64,000 nt of DNA from positions 248,051,122 through 248,115,121 of the forward strand of contig CM030364.1 of the NCBI GenBank assembly GCA_017893485.1. Reading direction: 5' to 3'. The notes below the pieces were generated by a model. The model did not search any database. It had not been told where the DNA came from and worked only from the letters and a program-made list of their open reading frames with translations. The position numbers and the translations under genes are program-made. Positions 25,668 to 38,579 of this stretch are shown here, piece by piece (within the stretch, counting starts at the first letter, position 1; each line of letters starts with the position of its first letter). This DNA is from Hemerocallis citrina. Taxonomy: Eukaryota > Streptophyta > Magnoliopsida > Asparagales > Asphodelaceae.

Positions 25668-26284
25668 TGTTGCAGCTTTTTTCGGTGTGGGAGCAAACAG
25701 ATAGTGAGTTAATAATGGATGGAAACTACTAAAAGTCAAACCTGTGCCTTGGCCGTTAAAAGACGTTAGAGCTCCTGAGATTGAATCTGGATCGTTGATT
25801 GAACTCCTGTGATATGAAATCGACGGTTGTTGATGCGGCCGATGGACCTGCAAAACATCTGAAACACCGGGGGGTGGCCCCCGGCGACAGACCCTCCGAC
25901 GCTCAAGTCAGAACCACAAAGAGAGAGAGATAGTAAAAACTGGTGAATTGTTGATTACCTGGAGATTGAGGAGGGGGGAGTATTTATAGGCCTGAGAGAC
26001 ATTCTAGAAGCCGAATCGTGACCGTCAGATTTTTCATGTCTCCCCTCTGAAGAGATAAGATATCCCTGTGAGAGGATAAGAGATGAGACTCCTAGCCATC
26101 ATTCGTTGGGTGTCTTTTTTAGTGGGCCTAGTCTGTCACTTTTTATGGGCTTAAGAGAAGCCCATATCTTGGAGTGGGCTCAGGCCTGTAAAATAGGCAT
26201 GTGATGGCTAATTTGCCTGTAAACGCTTTAAGATTCGTGCATGGATCGTACGGCTCTGATCTGCTGCGATTTTTACCATCATCA
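25668..26284 (-). repeat. 5' LTR of the TR-GAG-like element
   Basis: 617 bp, matching 15721-16337 end to end. A TATA-like motif (TATAAATACTCC on minus) lies near 25977-25988. Confidence 0.97.
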
Positions 26285-26383
26285 GGAGTAAAGTTGTAAA
26301 ACAGTATTCCCTGTGAAAAATAGGCCATGGTTTATGCAATTAAATATCATACATAAATAGAGCAGAAAAACCATAGGGTTCTT

Positions 26384-26800
26384 GGGTTTTTTTTTCCAAA
26401 CTAAGCTACTTTTCCAAACAAATTCTTCCTATGAGTCACATGTCAAACTTATTTCCAGCTTAAGCTTATTGTTGCTAACTAAGCATAAGCCGTAGTTCGG
26501 AACTGCAGCAAAAACACTAATGAAGCCGCAGATCCCAACTGCAGCTTCTTCAGAATATTTTTGTGTTGTCGCAGTTGTCAACTACGGCAACGATGTAAAT
26601 TGATTGTCGCAATTGACAATAATGAATGTGTCTCAAAACTTCGAGACACAGAGAGCCAAGTGGTGAAGACATAGTGAACATTTTGAGAAAAAATCTAAGT
26701 ATTTTTTGTTAAAGAGAGAGGCCGCTGTTGGGAATTGCAACAACATTCAAAAAGAGATCGCAGTTCCCAACTATGGCTTATGGTAGGACCACTTAAACAC
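26384..26800 (+). repeat. Left terminal/subterminal region of the PMD Mutator-like element
   Basis: Terminal repeat up to about 26465, then GCCGTAGTTCGGAACTGCAG, GAAGCCGCAGATCCCAACTG, CGCAGTTGTCAACTACGG and CGCAGTTCCCAACTATGG. The equivalents at the right end are at about 52250-52620 in inverse order and orientation. Confidence 0.8.
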
Positions 26801-27371
26801 ACAATTAAGTATCGGGCTCCCACTCTCTCCCCTTCACTTCATCTCTCCCAACTTTATCTCCTTCAAGTCCCAAACCCAAATCGAAAAAACTATAATCCCC
26901 AAATTCATCCAACTCCTTTGATTCCTCCACCTCCGTCAAATCTCTTCCAACTCCTCCGTCTTCTCCAACTCCATCAAAGCCTTTCATAATTGCCAATTTC
27001 ACATCCCTCTCTTCAATTCTGAAACCCTAATTTAGATATTTTCCCTCCCTCTCTCCAAATCAAAACCCTGATTCGAAATATTGCATCATCCAAGCATCAT
27101 CCCCAATCATCTCTCACATCATCTATGCTGTCATCTCCGACATCATATACGCCACAGTTCCCAATCATCTGACATCATCTATGTTGTCAAATTCCATATT
27201 TTTCATGGTATTCATAAAATCATAAATTATAATTTTTGTTATCCTTAGTAAAATTTGTTTATTATGGTTTTTTGAATATAGATTAATGAAATTTAAGCTA
27301 AGGTGTTGTGAACGATTGATTCATAAGAATTTGCCTAGGTTGAATACTTCAAATTTGGTTTATAAGAGTAG
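26801..27371 (+). other. Probable 5' leader of the PMD gene
   Basis: Pyrimidine-rich, TCTCTCC/CTTCAA-rich sequence like a plant 5' UTR, ending with ATCATCT repeats (about 27080-27185). It lies on the same strand as, and upstream of, the PMD pseudogene, which resumes beyond the CACTA insertion at 44554. No long frame. Confidence 0.45.
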
Positions 27372-27379
27372 TGTCACTA

Positions 27380-27535
27380 CAAAAGATACTTGTTTTAGCG
27401 GCGAATATTCCCCGGCGTTTTACTAGTAGCGCCGGGGTAGGGAGCGAATAGGAATTGGGCGCCAGATGGGATGGTTATACACCGGCGGTCGATTTAAAAC
27501 GCCGGTCAATCTTCGTATTCACCGCCGTTTTATTT
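27380..27535. repeat. CACTA left subterminal repeats (outer part)
   Basis: GGCGTTTTACTAGTAGCGCC, CGCCGGTCAATC and related inverted units in 130 bases. Transposon-encoded DNA-binding proteins bind such repeats in En/Spm. The solo LTR cuts this block at TATTT. Confidence 0.85.
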
Positions 27536-29012
27536 TGTAACGCCCCGAATCCCAAATACACTGAATTCGAGATGTTCTACAGGATCTTTTCACTTTCTTT
27601 AGTACAATTTCACAGGGAAATTAAAACTTTTCATCATACATCAGAGATTACATCAAAATTACACTTTTCTTTTGCACAACGGAAGTAAAATTTACAATTA
27701 AATACAAGTACAACAGCATGATATAATCTTTAAGCATCCATTCCTCTTTAATCTTTAACGTGACATTTACCTGCATATAAGACTGTGGGTACGTCAGTTT
27801 ATTCAACCGACGAACATTATACACGGCCATCCTCTCTATGCCGGAAATAGTATAACTCAACTTTTCATATTTAACAAACACAAACTTGTCACATTCAAAC
27901 TAAAGGGACTACCCTATTGATGTCGTGTTGTGACTGTGCACTTAATCCTTAATGCATTTATTTATGTTACATGACACTAATGCGCACTTGTTCGGATTCT
28001 ATGCATCCCATACTACATAGATCCAAGGGCAAGCCCTTATTCGTTCTTCATCTTTATAGGGTTCAATCCCCCGTTATGATTTAATCTACTACTGTAATTA
28101 CGGTAAGTATCCTAGATGTTATCTGACCTACGAACTCATGTTTAGGCACTCTAGAGTAGTATCCTCACCCAGACGCATCATGGGAATTCCTGGGATACGC
28201 TCTCACCATAAACATGACACCACCCGTAGTCTTCAAACATCCCACGAGCGTCGCCACTGGGACGGTACTCTGGAACAGTATCCTCACCCAGACTCGTCAT
28301 GGGAATTCCTGGGATACGCTCTCGCCGCTACCCATGACCCTCATACTCAGTGTTTTTCTCTTACTTTCATCACATCTTCACTATGCACTAGTCCTTAGTT
28401 TTATTAAAAATCATGAACAAAATTAATCTCTAGAGTTAGCCTCTCCATCAACCGGACTTATTCATTCATTTCATCTTGACCAACCTTGGTCTAATTTCAT
28501 TTTATTTCATTTCTCGATGCCGGGGAGACTTAGCTACTCTATTTCAAATTTCATTTCACAATCTTCAACTCATAAAATTTTCCATGTCGAGTTCTCAAAC
28601 TCACATGTATATTCTCTTTCAATTCATGATTCCTAACTTTGTTCACAAGTCCATCATTGCACAAAAATTGCCTATACTTATTAATTGTCGCATCACGATA
28701 ATTTCACATTACTAAATAATGTACACACTTCATATTGTTCCACAAGTGAGGAAATAATTGCATCATAACCACATTTCTTTTTACCAAAACCATACTTAAT
28801 GTTCCAATTCACTTATTCTTTCAAATTATAATCTCATATCAATAATCTATATAAACTCATAGGTCCATTTGTGCATTTAACTACAAACCTTAGTTAAATT
28901 CATTCAAATAATACCCAAATCATTCCTATAAAATTCCTTATATTTTTCTGAGAATTACCATCTATTTTTCATAATTTTTCGATACATAAAACTCCCAAAA
29001 AAATATTTTTTC

Positions 29013-29092
29013 CATCTTGCCGATAGCAAGATTCGAACCCAGGCACAACACCGACACAACCCAGAGCACAGGCCACTAGGCCGGTTGCCGCT
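29013..29092 (-). other. tRNA-like module 1 of the solo family-A LTR
   Basis: On minus, GGCCTAGTGGCCTG is followed by GGGTTCGAATCTTGC, a strong B-box match. Positional equivalent of 3249-3330. Confidence 0.55.
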
Positions 29093-29175
29093 AGCGATAT
29101 AGAAGGGATTTAAAGAGTATTTATTACTCTCGGCTCGGTAGGTTATAGCCTTACAAAAATTGTGAAAATGTTTTG

Positions 29176-29258
29176 CAGCCACAGGGATTCGATCCGTTCA
29201 GCCCAGAGAAGCCAACGCACACAGTGACCGCCTGAGCTACTAGCTCAGGTTGTTACAG
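29176..29258 (-). other. tRNA-like module 2 of the solo family-A LTR
   Basis: On minus, TAGCTCAGGCGGTCA (A-box-like; fits TRGCNNAGYNGG) and GGATCGAATCCC (B-box-like), about 40 bases apart. Positional equivalent of 3409-3495. Confidence 0.58.
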
Positions 29259-30920
29259 TCCATACTAAAATCTTTTTGAATCAATTTGCCACTGTTATCA
29301 AACATACTCGATGTTCATTTAAACCTTGTTTCTTATTGCTTTTATAAAAATTACTGAAAATCTCCAGATTAATCCCCATTCATTTAAAGTCCATACCAGT
29401 AAGGAAAAATAATTTTTGTACTAATAAAATATATTTTTCACACACAAATCAATAAATCATTTATTAAAACTACTATATATTGCATTTTCGACATTGCTAA
29501 ATAATTGATCTACTAATCTTTTTATTCAAAGATTTTCTTGTGACAATTTACTGTTATTAACTCTTTATTCAACCAATACATATGTTTGTAATAGTCCATA
29601 TCCATATCAACATAAAGGTCTATTCATCACAACTCAACTACTAACTTTATGAGTAGTACTTTTATTAATCAATCTATGTCACAATGAAATATACTCACTT
29701 ATCAATTGCATAAATCACATCTCAACCATACAAGAAATTCATTTTTTTCAAAATAAAGTGTACTCTTTCTTAATAAATTCCATGTTTCAACTTTACAATT
29801 AACAAGCGTTCTTATCCATGCATCATGTCTCAAATCATACTAACAACATTCTTAAATAAATTTAATCACCATCATAACTTCATACTAATAATCATGGAGC
29901 ATTCTACACACAATTTAATTTTAATACTAGTGCCATATACAAATTAATCACCACATTTCAATCAATTCATACACTAACTTATCAATTAAAGTGGGCTCTT
30001 ATTAGTATTTTTCATGCATCTTTTGGTAGTTGAAACTAGCATGGATCTATATTAGAAATATGAAATGTTTACCCACCTTGAATGGAGAGAACTAAACAAA
30101 TTTAGCAACACAAGCCTTGCGAATGAAAGCACCACCTCCTAGACGAAATGCGAGCACCTCCAAGCCTCCAATCAAAAACCGAATGCTTCCCTTGTGATAG
30201 CCGGCCACTCCTCCTTGGAACAAGCAAGCAAATCCCACACAATCTCTCTATCTTTTATAACTCACACTATTACTACAATAAGACTATAGCTTGGAAATAT
30301 AAAATAGCATATGAAAATAGCCATGAGAGGGGGGTATTTATACTAGAGAATAAGTGAAATGGAGGGCCAAGATTGATTAGGTGGTTGAAAGATGAAGGGC
30401 CTAGATTAAAGTAGGAGTTATAAAAACTACCCACATCCACAAAACTACCTCCATGAACACCATGATCAATTTCAAAAATTCCCTCCAAAAGAGTGTGCAA
30501 ACCGGCCACATAAATAGTGTGCATTGCACGTGTACGTGTAGTGCACGTGCATGCAACTAGGCCAAAATTTGTACATTTTAATTTTGTATAAAAATAAATT
30601 AGTTAAAAAAAAGTCTTCTACATGACAAGTTTAATTAAAAGAGATTAATCCATGGGCTTTCTTTTTGGGCCAAAAAATAGTTTTTTTTTAAATAATTAAA
30701 CTAAAATACATTTGAGCTTTTAAGAAAAAGGGCATTTTCATTAAATTAAAATAAGGCTTTCTATTTGTTTAAAAAAAGGCTTTTTGTACAAAATAATGTG
30801 AGAAAATATTTAAATATTTATACACATCAATAAAATAATCCAAACAAAATATTGCACGTGCACACTACGTGCAAAATAAATAATTTTTCATTAATTGAAA
30901 AATCAGGGTATTACATATTT

Positions 30921-31030
30921 AGAAACGCCGGTGAAGCGTATTATTCATCGGCATTTTGATAATAAACGCCGGTGAATATACGGACACATTCACCGGCGTG
31001 ACTAATTGAAACGCCGGTGAATAAGCTGCG
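30921..31030. repeat. CACTA left subterminal repeats (inner part)
   Basis: AGAAACGCCGGTGAAG, AAACGCCGGTGAATATACGG, CACCGGCGTGACTAATTG and AAACGCCGGTGAATAAG alternate in both orientations. Confidence 0.88.
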
Positions 31031-31330
31031 ATAAAACCTGCGAACCCTAATCCTTCCCTCGCCATTTTCCCAGACCCCTCCAAAAAAAAAGGGCGCTTCG
31101 TTTCCCTCCTTCCTCGCTCTACTTCCCGCGCGTTTGCCTCCGCCGCTTCGTCCTCTTCGACGGCCTTCGACCTTTCGAAATCGTCCCTTCTTCCCTTCGT
31201 CATTTTCGATTTCCCTCTTCCCTCTCTCTATTTGGAGGTGACTCGGCGATCGCCCCGCTCTCTCTCTCTCTCCTACGCCCCCGCGCTCGTCGCCCCGCTC
31301 TCTCTCTCTCTCTTCGGTATCATCTCTTGA
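31031..31330 (+). promoter_or_regulatory. CACTA 5' leader / promoter-proximal region
   Basis: A GC-rich, pyrimidine-rich stretch with CTCTCTCTC runs (31248-31315) directly inside the subterminal repeats, where the transcript start of Tnp2-type genes is expected. No TATA box is convincing. Confidence 0.4.
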
Positions 31331-31389
31331 TTTCCCTTATTTTTCAAAAAAAGAATGTTTTTTCAGATTATGCTTCTTGATTTCCTTAA

Positions 31390-33650
31390 CATGAATGGTT
31401 TAGTTGGGATGAAGAATGAATAGAAAAATATATGCTTAGATACTGGAAATTTTCATCTTCTTTTACTGTTAATGAAGCTTATTTCATGCATCTGATTGTC
31501 ATATTGGTATGTTTTTTTGACCAAAATGGGTTCACTGTGAACTGAGGATGCTATAGGTACATATGCCAAAATTCTCCGGCCAGATATGCACAACAATTGG
31601 GTTTTAGATTTAGTTGGGCACAGTGAATTAGTAGAGCAACATATAAGCTCAGATAATGGAAATTTTCATTTTAAGATACTGTTAAAGTTACCTGTTTGCC
31701 CTCGTTGGCATGATTTTTTAACAGAAAATGGGTTCACTTCCAAACTAAGTATGCTGCTAGCATACCCATTTTCTTTCACTGTTAATGAAGCTGATTTCAT
31801 GCATCTGATTGTCTTCTTGGCATGCATGTTTTTTTGACCAAAATGGGTTCACTGTGAACTGAGGATGCTATAGGTACGTATGCCAAAATCCTCTGGATAT
31901 GCACAACAATTGGGTTTTAGATTTAGTTGGGCTAAAGAAGTAGTAGAGCAACATATAAGCTCAGATAATGGAAATTTTCATTTTAAGATACTGTTAAAGT
32001 AACCTGATTGCCATCTTTGGCATGATTTTTTAACCAAAAATGGGTTCACTTCCAAACTAAGTATGCTGCTAGCATCCCCATTTTCTTTCACTGTTAATGA
32101 AGCTGATTTCATGCATCTGATTGTCTTCTTGGCATGCATGTTTTTTTTTTGACCAAAATGGGTTCACTGTGAACTGAGGATGCTATAGGTACGTATGCCA
32201 AAATCCTCCGGATATGCACAACAATTGGGTTTTAGATTTAGATGGGCTAAAGAAGTAGTAGAGCAACATATAAGCTCAGATAATGGAAATTTTCATTTTA
32301 AGATACTGTTAAAGTAACCTAATTGCCATCTTTGACATGATTTTTTAACCAAAAATGGGTTCACTTCCAAACTAAGTATGCTACTAGCATCCCCATTTTC
32401 TTTCACTGTTAATGAAGCTGATTTCATGCATCTGATTGTCTTCTTGGCATGCATGTTTTTTGACCAAAATGGGTTCACTGTGAACTGAGTATGCTATAGG
32501 TACGTATGCCAAAATCCTCCGGCCGGATATGCACAACAATTGGGTTTTAGATTTAGTTGGGCTAAAGAATTAGTAGAGCAACATATACGCTCAGATAATG
32601 GAAATTTTCATTTTTTCAGATACTGTTAGATAACCTGATTGCCATCTTAGGCATGATTTTTTAACATAAAATGGGTATACTTCCAAACTAAGTATGCTGC
32701 TAGCATCCTCATCTTCTTTTATTGTTAGTGAAGCTTATTTTCATTCATCTGATTGTCATCTTGGCATGTTTTTTTGACCAAAATGGGTTCACTGTGAACT
32801 GAGGATGCTATAGGTACGTATGCCAAAATCCTCCGGCCGGATATGCACAACAATTGGGTTTTAGATTTAGTTGGGCTAAAGAATTAGTAGAGCAACATAT
32901 ACGCTCAGATAATGGGTATTTTCATTTTCAGATACTGTTAGATAACCTGATTGCCATCTTAGGCATGATTTTTTAACCAAAAATGGGTACACTTCCAAAC
33001 TAAGTATGCTGCTAGCATCCTCATCTTCTTTTACTGTTAGTGAAGCTTATTTTCATGCATCTGATTGTCATCTTGGCATGTTTTTTGACCAAAATGGGTT
33101 CACTGTGAACTGAGGATGGTATAGGTACGTATGCCAAAATCCTCCGGCCGGATATGCACAACAATTGGGTTTTAGATTTAGTTGGGCACAGTGAATTAGT
33201 AGAGCAACATATAAGCTCAGATAATGGAAATTTTCATTTTCAGATACTGTTAATGAAGCTGATTGCCATCTTAGGCATGATTTTTTAACAAAATGGGTTC
33301 ACTTCCAAACTAAGTATGCTGCTAGCATCCTCATTGTCTTTTACTGTTAATGAAGCTTATCCCATGCATCTGATTGTCATCTTGGCATGTTTTTTTGACC
33401 AAAATGGGTTCACTGTTAATTGAGGATGCTATAGATGTATGCCAAAATCCTCCGGATATGTACAACAATTGGTTCACTCTGAAAAATATATGCTTACATA
33501 CTGGACATTATCATTTTTTTTTACTGTTAATGAAGCTGATTCATGCATCAGATTGGCATCTTGGCATGTTTTTTACCAAAATCTTCCAAATATGTACAAG
33601 ATTTGGGCTAAACAAACCTCGTGCAGGTTTCTTTTGGCGCTACAAACATC
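31390..33650 (+). repeat. CACTA internal tandem array 1 (about 7 units of ~314 bp)
   Basis: The anchor GCTCAGATAATGGAAATTTT recurs near 31648, 31964, 32275, 32590, 32902 and 33216, with partial units at both ends. Each unit has TGATTTTTTAACCAAAAATG, TATGCTGCTAGCATCC, GGTACGTATGCCAAAAT and GGATATGCACAACAATTGG in that order. The same unit, same orientation, makes array 2 at 39.65-42.74 kb. Short frames in the units recur only because the DNA recurs. Confidence 0.95.
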
Positions 33651-33719
33651 AATGATTTAGTTGGGATGAAGAATTATTTTAGAAAAACTTATTAGTAGCC
33701 ATATTAGTTTCTTTTGTTT

Positions 33720-33775
<56 letters not shown>
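33720..33775. repeat. (ATT)n microsatellite
   Basis: About 18 uninterrupted trinucleotide units between array 1 and the transposase gene. Confidence 0.95.
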
Positions 33776-34231
33776 GAGATAAGTAAGTGATTATTAGTAG
33801 CCATGAACAGAATACCCTTTAGTTACAGCACGACGCGCTCATTATTCGGCCGATTCCTCTTCATCAGCAAAATACCCTTTACCATCATCATCTCCTTGAA
33901 CGGAAAGCCAAATACAGGGGAGACTATAGTCGATTTTTTTTTACACTTGAACACAGGGTGTGCGATAAAATACCACTAAGGTGGTTGTGATAATTTCCAC
34001 AAAAGGTAGTTTAGGGTTATGTGAATAGAGTAGATTGTGTTAAGATGTATTTTTTTTGTACATTTTTTGGAACCACAATTTCTTTATTTTACAGTTAAAG
34101 ATTATATCGTTTATTTATTTGCAGCTAGGGATGGTTTTCAAATAGGTGAAATTTAATTTACAAAATGCCTTTTACTGTTATTAGTATTTAATATATCAAA
34201 TTTTAATTTCAGATTGTGTGCTATTGTTATA
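33776..34231 (+). other. Spacer upstream of the Tnp2 gene
   Basis: AT-rich. It holds no array unit and no credible frame; probably 5' UTR or intron of the transposase transcript. Confidence 0.5.
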
Positions 34232-37200
34232 ATGGATAGAAGTTGGATTAGTAAACCACGATTATCCAAGGAGTACCGTGATGGTATTAAAGATTTTATT
34301 ATCTTTGCCAAACGACATTCCCGTGATCCCAACCTAATCCTTTGTCCATGCCTCCGGTGTACAAATTGTATGCTGAGGACATGTGACGTAGTACATACAC
34401 ACTTGGTTGTCAACGGTTTTCTTCAAGGGTACACAAGGTGGTTTTGTCATGGAGAGGATCATACGTTAGCTCCTGTTCGTCCGGTTGTATTAGAAAATGA
34501 AGCTGAGCCCTTAGTGAACGAAGACTTAAGCATTTCCGATGAGATGCATGCTTTGTTGCAAGATGCCATGGGGATTCATAATGTTCCTTTCCACAATGAT
34601 AACCTAACAACCCAAGTTCACAATGAGTCAACAGAAACAAACCAGATTGGTGGTGGGGTGGACGAGGAAATGTCTGGCCCCACCCCTGAAAATAATAAGC
34701 AGCAAGAATCCTTCGCTAAGTTACTTGAAGATGCTAGTACTCCGTTGTAGAATTTTCTAAATTCTCATTCATTGTCAGACTATTTCAGATTAAATGTTTA
34801 AACGGGTGGTCTGCTAAGTCCTTCACTATGCTACTTGAATTTTTGAATGAAGCATTTCTTGAAATCAGTATTCCAAACTCAGCCTATAAAATCAAAAAAT
34901 TCCTAAGTTCTTTCGATCTAGGATATGAGAAGATAGCAGCATGTCCAAATGACTGTATACTTTTCACGAGTGGTAAGGAAGGTCTGGAGAATTGCGAAGT
35001 GTGTGGTTCTACGAAATGGAAAGAAAGACCAAATCAAGACGAGGGAGCCAGTGGATCTACTAAGAGAAGTAGGAAAAAGAAGCCTGCCAAAATACTGCAT
35101 TACTTTCCTCTGATTCCTAGGCTACAAAGGTTGTTTATGTCTACAAAAACTTCTTCTGATATGAAATGGCATGCTGAAGGTCGCACTAATGATGGGATTC
35201 TTAGACATCTTGCTGATTCTCAATCTTGGAAAAAATTTGATGAAAGATATCCTGATTTTGCGGAAGATCCTCGAAATGTGAGACTTGGACTAGCTAGTGA
35301 TGGTTTCAATCCTTTCAGGCAAATGAGTAGTACATACAGCATATGGCCGGTTGTGTTGATACCATACAATTTACCGTCTTGAAAATACATGAAGCAGTCC
35401 TCATTTATTTTGTCCATGATAGCTCCTGGACCGAAAGGTCCTGGAAATGATATAGATGTGTACCTACAACCGTTAATAGATGAACTTCAGAAGTTGTGGG
35501 TGGTGTTCCAACCTATGATGCTGTGGCTAAAGAAACATTTTCTCTTCGGGCCGTGTTGTCTTGGACAATCAATGATTTTCCAGCATATGCAAATTTATGC
35601 ATGTCCATGTCCATGTTGTGCTGACCAAACCAGTTCAAGGTGGTTGTACAATGGCAGAAAGTTTTGCTATATGGGTCATAGGAGATGGTTGCCTGACACA
35701 CATATATTTCGGGCAAAGACAGCGATATTTGATGGTACCGACGAGTGGGAACATGCTTCTGGGTCTTCTTCTGGTTCAGATATTTTGAGGCGGGTAGATG
35801 GTCATCAATTCAAATATGAAAAAGAACCAGAAGTCAGGACAAAGGGCAAGAAAAGGACAAGGCCGGAGCAAGATGAGGAGACCGATCTATATGGCGAAGA
35901 TGAGGATCAAAACATGACGAGTTTAGGTGCATGGAAGAAGAAGAGTATTTTCTTCAAGTTGCCGTATTAGGAATTCAACTTATTGCGACATAATTTAGAT
36001 GTGATGCATATCAGAAAAAATATTGGTGAAAATTGTATAGGAACAGTTATGGGAGATGATCGGAAGACAAAGGACAATCTCAAGAGCCGACTTGATTTGA
36101 AGTCAGTGCGCATCCGACATGAGTTGCACCCAGAAGAATTACCGAACGGGAAAGTACTCCTACCTCCTGCAATCTATTCAATATCAAAATCGGAGTTGGA
36201 ATTGTTTTGCAAAGTACTACTGGAACTTAAAGTCCCTGATGGCTATTCTTCTAACATGGCAAGATGTGTCAACTTTAAAGAGAAGAGGCTTCAGGGTCTA
36301 AAGTCGCACGACTACCACATCCTAATGCAGGATCTCCTTCCTGTGGCCCTAAGGTCTTCAATGTGTGAGCAAGTCACTACTGTCCTGAAAGATCTTTGTA
36401 GCATATATAAAGGTATTTGCTCAAGAATGCTTCGTGTTGAAGATCTGGACCAATTGGAGCAGCAGGCGGCATTGACACTTAGTAAAATGGAGATGATATT
36501 TCCTCCATCGTTCTTCACTATAATGATTCACTTGATAATCCACCTTGCTGGTGAAGTCAGAATCGGCGGTCCTGTTCACTATCGGTGGATGTACCCCATT
36601 GAGAGGTGAAAGAATTCATTCATCTTACGAAATTGAATTTTCAAAAGCTCATTTCTTTTAATCCCCTAATCCGCTCTAATTTATTAATTGTACATGTTCA
36701 GGTACCTATACCGGCTAAAGGGTTATGTGAAAAATAGAGCATATCCTGAAGGGTCAATAGCCCAGGGATATCTATCAGAGGAGTGCTCACATTTTTTTTC
36801 CAGGTATTTGCAGGGTGTGGAGACATCTTCCAGTAGACCACGTAGAAATCCAGACATTTCCAACCTTGATGGTGCTCAATATCTTTTTGATACCGCTGGA
36901 ACTACTATTGGTAAAGTTGATGCATTTGAGCTCGATAGCTTAGCGTGGGAACAGGCACATCGATATGTGCTAGACCACCATGCATCAGTGGAACCATTTC
37001 GAAAGTAAGTTGCTTTTGAATTTAAATCGAATACAGTGAAAACCACGGAGTTCGATATTTTTGATACTTTCGTTATTCCTAATTTCAATTGCTTGTTTTT
37101 TAGCAAATTTGTCAGGGACATCAAACGAAGGGCTAGACCAAGAAGACTACCACCACGTGAACAAAACAAGTTGATGAATGAAAAATTTCATAAGTGGTTT

Positions 37201-37967
37201 GAATCTCATGTAGGTGAATTACAGTTATGCAAGTTAATCTTTATTATATCTACATTTTCTATGGTACTGATACGATTTGCGCAAAATTAATAGGTACATT
37301 CTTTGGGTCCCGAAGGTGCGTCATCTGAAATACAAGTACTTGCCAAAGGTCCCTATCAGATGGTCAAAAGATACGGAGGATACATATTCAATGGTTTTAG
37401 ATTTCGTACTAAGGATCGTAAATGTAATTTGAAGTCTCAATATAGTGGAATGGTAGTGCGTCTAAGACTAGAAGTTATGCTTCCAAATCGGACACGAGGC
37501 CTGTAGATGGAGATCTCGACTACTATGGAGTGCTCACGGATATCATTGAGTTGAATTATTTTGGCCATTTCCGTGTTGTCTTATTTCGTGGGGATTGGGC
37601 TGAGTTTGATAGGAATTTTGCTAACAACAAGGATAAGCTTGGCTTCACAGTTGTAAACTTCTCAAAATTGATTCACATCGGTACACACATTAGCCATGAG
37701 CCATTTGTGTTTCCATCCCAAGTGCAACAAGTGTTCTACATTGAAGATCCAACCCTGCCAAAATCATATGTGGCTCTCCCTATGCAACCAAGAGATGTAT
37801 TCCAACTGGGCGATACTTCAGACGATGAAGACGGTGAAGTCATGAACAGTTACATTGCTTCTGAGTTTCCTGTGTTTGATGTAAACACAACCGATGTTGG
37901 AATTTGCGGGACTTGGCTCCGCAAGGATGGAGAAGAGGGCGATGTACTGGAAGATGTCATATTGTAG
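34232..37967 (+). pseudogene. CACTA Tnp2-type transposase, disrupted
   Basis: This family catalyses excision and integration of CACTA elements in the nucleus. From ATG at 34232 the N-terminus (MDRSWISKPRLSKEYRDGI, CPCLRCTNC, HLVVNGFLQGYTRWFCHGE) is the transposase-associated domain. Tnp2 core pieces follow: LGYEKIAACPNDCILF, CEVCGSTKWKE, LHYFPLIPRLQRLF, MKWHAEGRTNDGI, PGNDIDVYLQPLIDELQKLW, then WLYNGRKFCYMGHRRWLP and HNLDVMHIRKNIGENCIG. Next come DUF4218 (FPPSFFTIMIHLIIHLAGE, GGPVHYRWMYPIER) and DUF4216 (YGGYIFNGFRF, YYGVLTDIIELNYFGHFRVV). Splice-like junctions lie at about 36606/36701, 37005/37104 and 37212/37292. Stops at about 34748, 35380 and 35968 and frameshifts near 34755-34830, 35500 and 37450-37500 make it inactive as it stands. 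It lies between the two repeat arrays. Confidence 0.92.
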
Positions 37968-38320
37968 TTTACATGATTTTCAATTGGGTTTATTATATGT
38001 CTGTAATTTTATATCTTAAATCTTGTTGTAATATTATGTCTGTAATTTCGACTATGTTCGTTGTGAATTTAATACACCGGTTTAATTAACTTTCTATTTT
38101 CTACTGCTTGGTATTATTTACATTAAACTATGCTTAGTGTCATTTGAACCAAACTATCGTTCTAATTTAATCTGTTACAAATCTCATTTTTTTAATTTTT
38201 TTACAATTATGTTGGTTTGTTAATCCTACTAAAGTACAAATTTTATGATAGTTATTATAAACATGTTATTAATTAAATTTGCATTTTTAAGGAAGTTATC
38301 GAATCCTTGACAGGTACAAC
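37968..38320 (+). other. Spacer between the two CACTA genes
   Basis: AT-rich 3' region of the transposase gene and leader of the next; no features recognised. Confidence 0.5.
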
Positions 38321-38454
38321 ATGCCGAGGCGTGGAAAGAGGGTAAATATAAATGATGGCAACGAGAGCCATGGGGATGAGCAGCCACTAAATAATAGTGG
38401 CAGTCAAACATATGAGAGTGAGGGTAGCACGCCGCCCACTGTCAAAAAACATCG
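38321..38454 (+). CDS. Second CACTA gene, exon 1 (putative)
   Basis: ATG at 38321 opens MPRRGKRVNINDGNE... to ...STPPTVKKHR, basic then Ser/Asn/Glu-rich, and ends at a consensus donor CG|GTAAGT (38455-38460). The phase fits the acceptor at 43511-43513 (TTTTTTTCACAG). Position after Tnp2 matches the DNA-binding TnpA-type gene of CACTA elements, but no recognised TnpA domain remains. The intervening 5.06 kb would be an intron filled by repeat array 2. Confidence 0.5.
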
Positions 38455-38579
38455 GTAAGTCTTTAAATTGGTATTTTAAAAGAGATTATGGTCTTGAATG
38501 CATGAAAGACACGTACTAGTGTTTGTGAGTCTGCATTGTGGCTGTCGTCTATAAGCATTTCGTCTATGTTTCTTAAGTA

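Larger units (their letters stand above)
15721..26284 (-). mobile_element. Complete non-autonomous Ty3/gypsy element, gag-protease only (TR-GAG / Tat type)
   Basis: It is bounded by TSD GGAGT at 15716-15720 and 26285-26289. The LTRs are 15721-16337 and 25668-26284, both 617 bp and about 95% identical by eye over the first 190 bases. The 5' LTR is on the right: the primer site is 25664-25651 (TGGCGCCGTCTGTG on minus), and the polypurine tract (GGGAGTGGGGGGCTTA on minus) abuts the left LTR at 16338-16353. The coding part is gag plus a protease-like segment (25622-23175) with stops. The remaining 7 kb to the left LTR has no reverse transcriptase, RNase H or integrase and is largely tandem repeats. 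Element and orientation are certain; lineage (Tat, near Retand/Ogre) rests on gag motifs, primer site and 3' repeats. Confidence 0.95.
27536..30915 (-). mobile_element. Solo family-A LTR inside the CACTA element
   Basis: Starts TGTAACGCCCCGAATCCC and ends CAGGGTATTACA, with TSD TATTT at 27531-27535 and 30916-30920. Its 3380 bases align in order with 1672-4980. No primer site or coding sequence flanks it, so it is a solo LTR left by LTR-LTR recombination. It contains a short internal duplication of TATCCTC(A/G)CCCAGAC...GGGATACGCTCTC (about 28158-28206 and 28278-28326). It dates after the CACTA insertion. Confidence 0.95.

Noticed and set aside
31390..33650. CRISPR-like regular repeat array
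   Set aside because: The units are ~316 bp tandem repeats without unique spacers, in a plant CACTA element.
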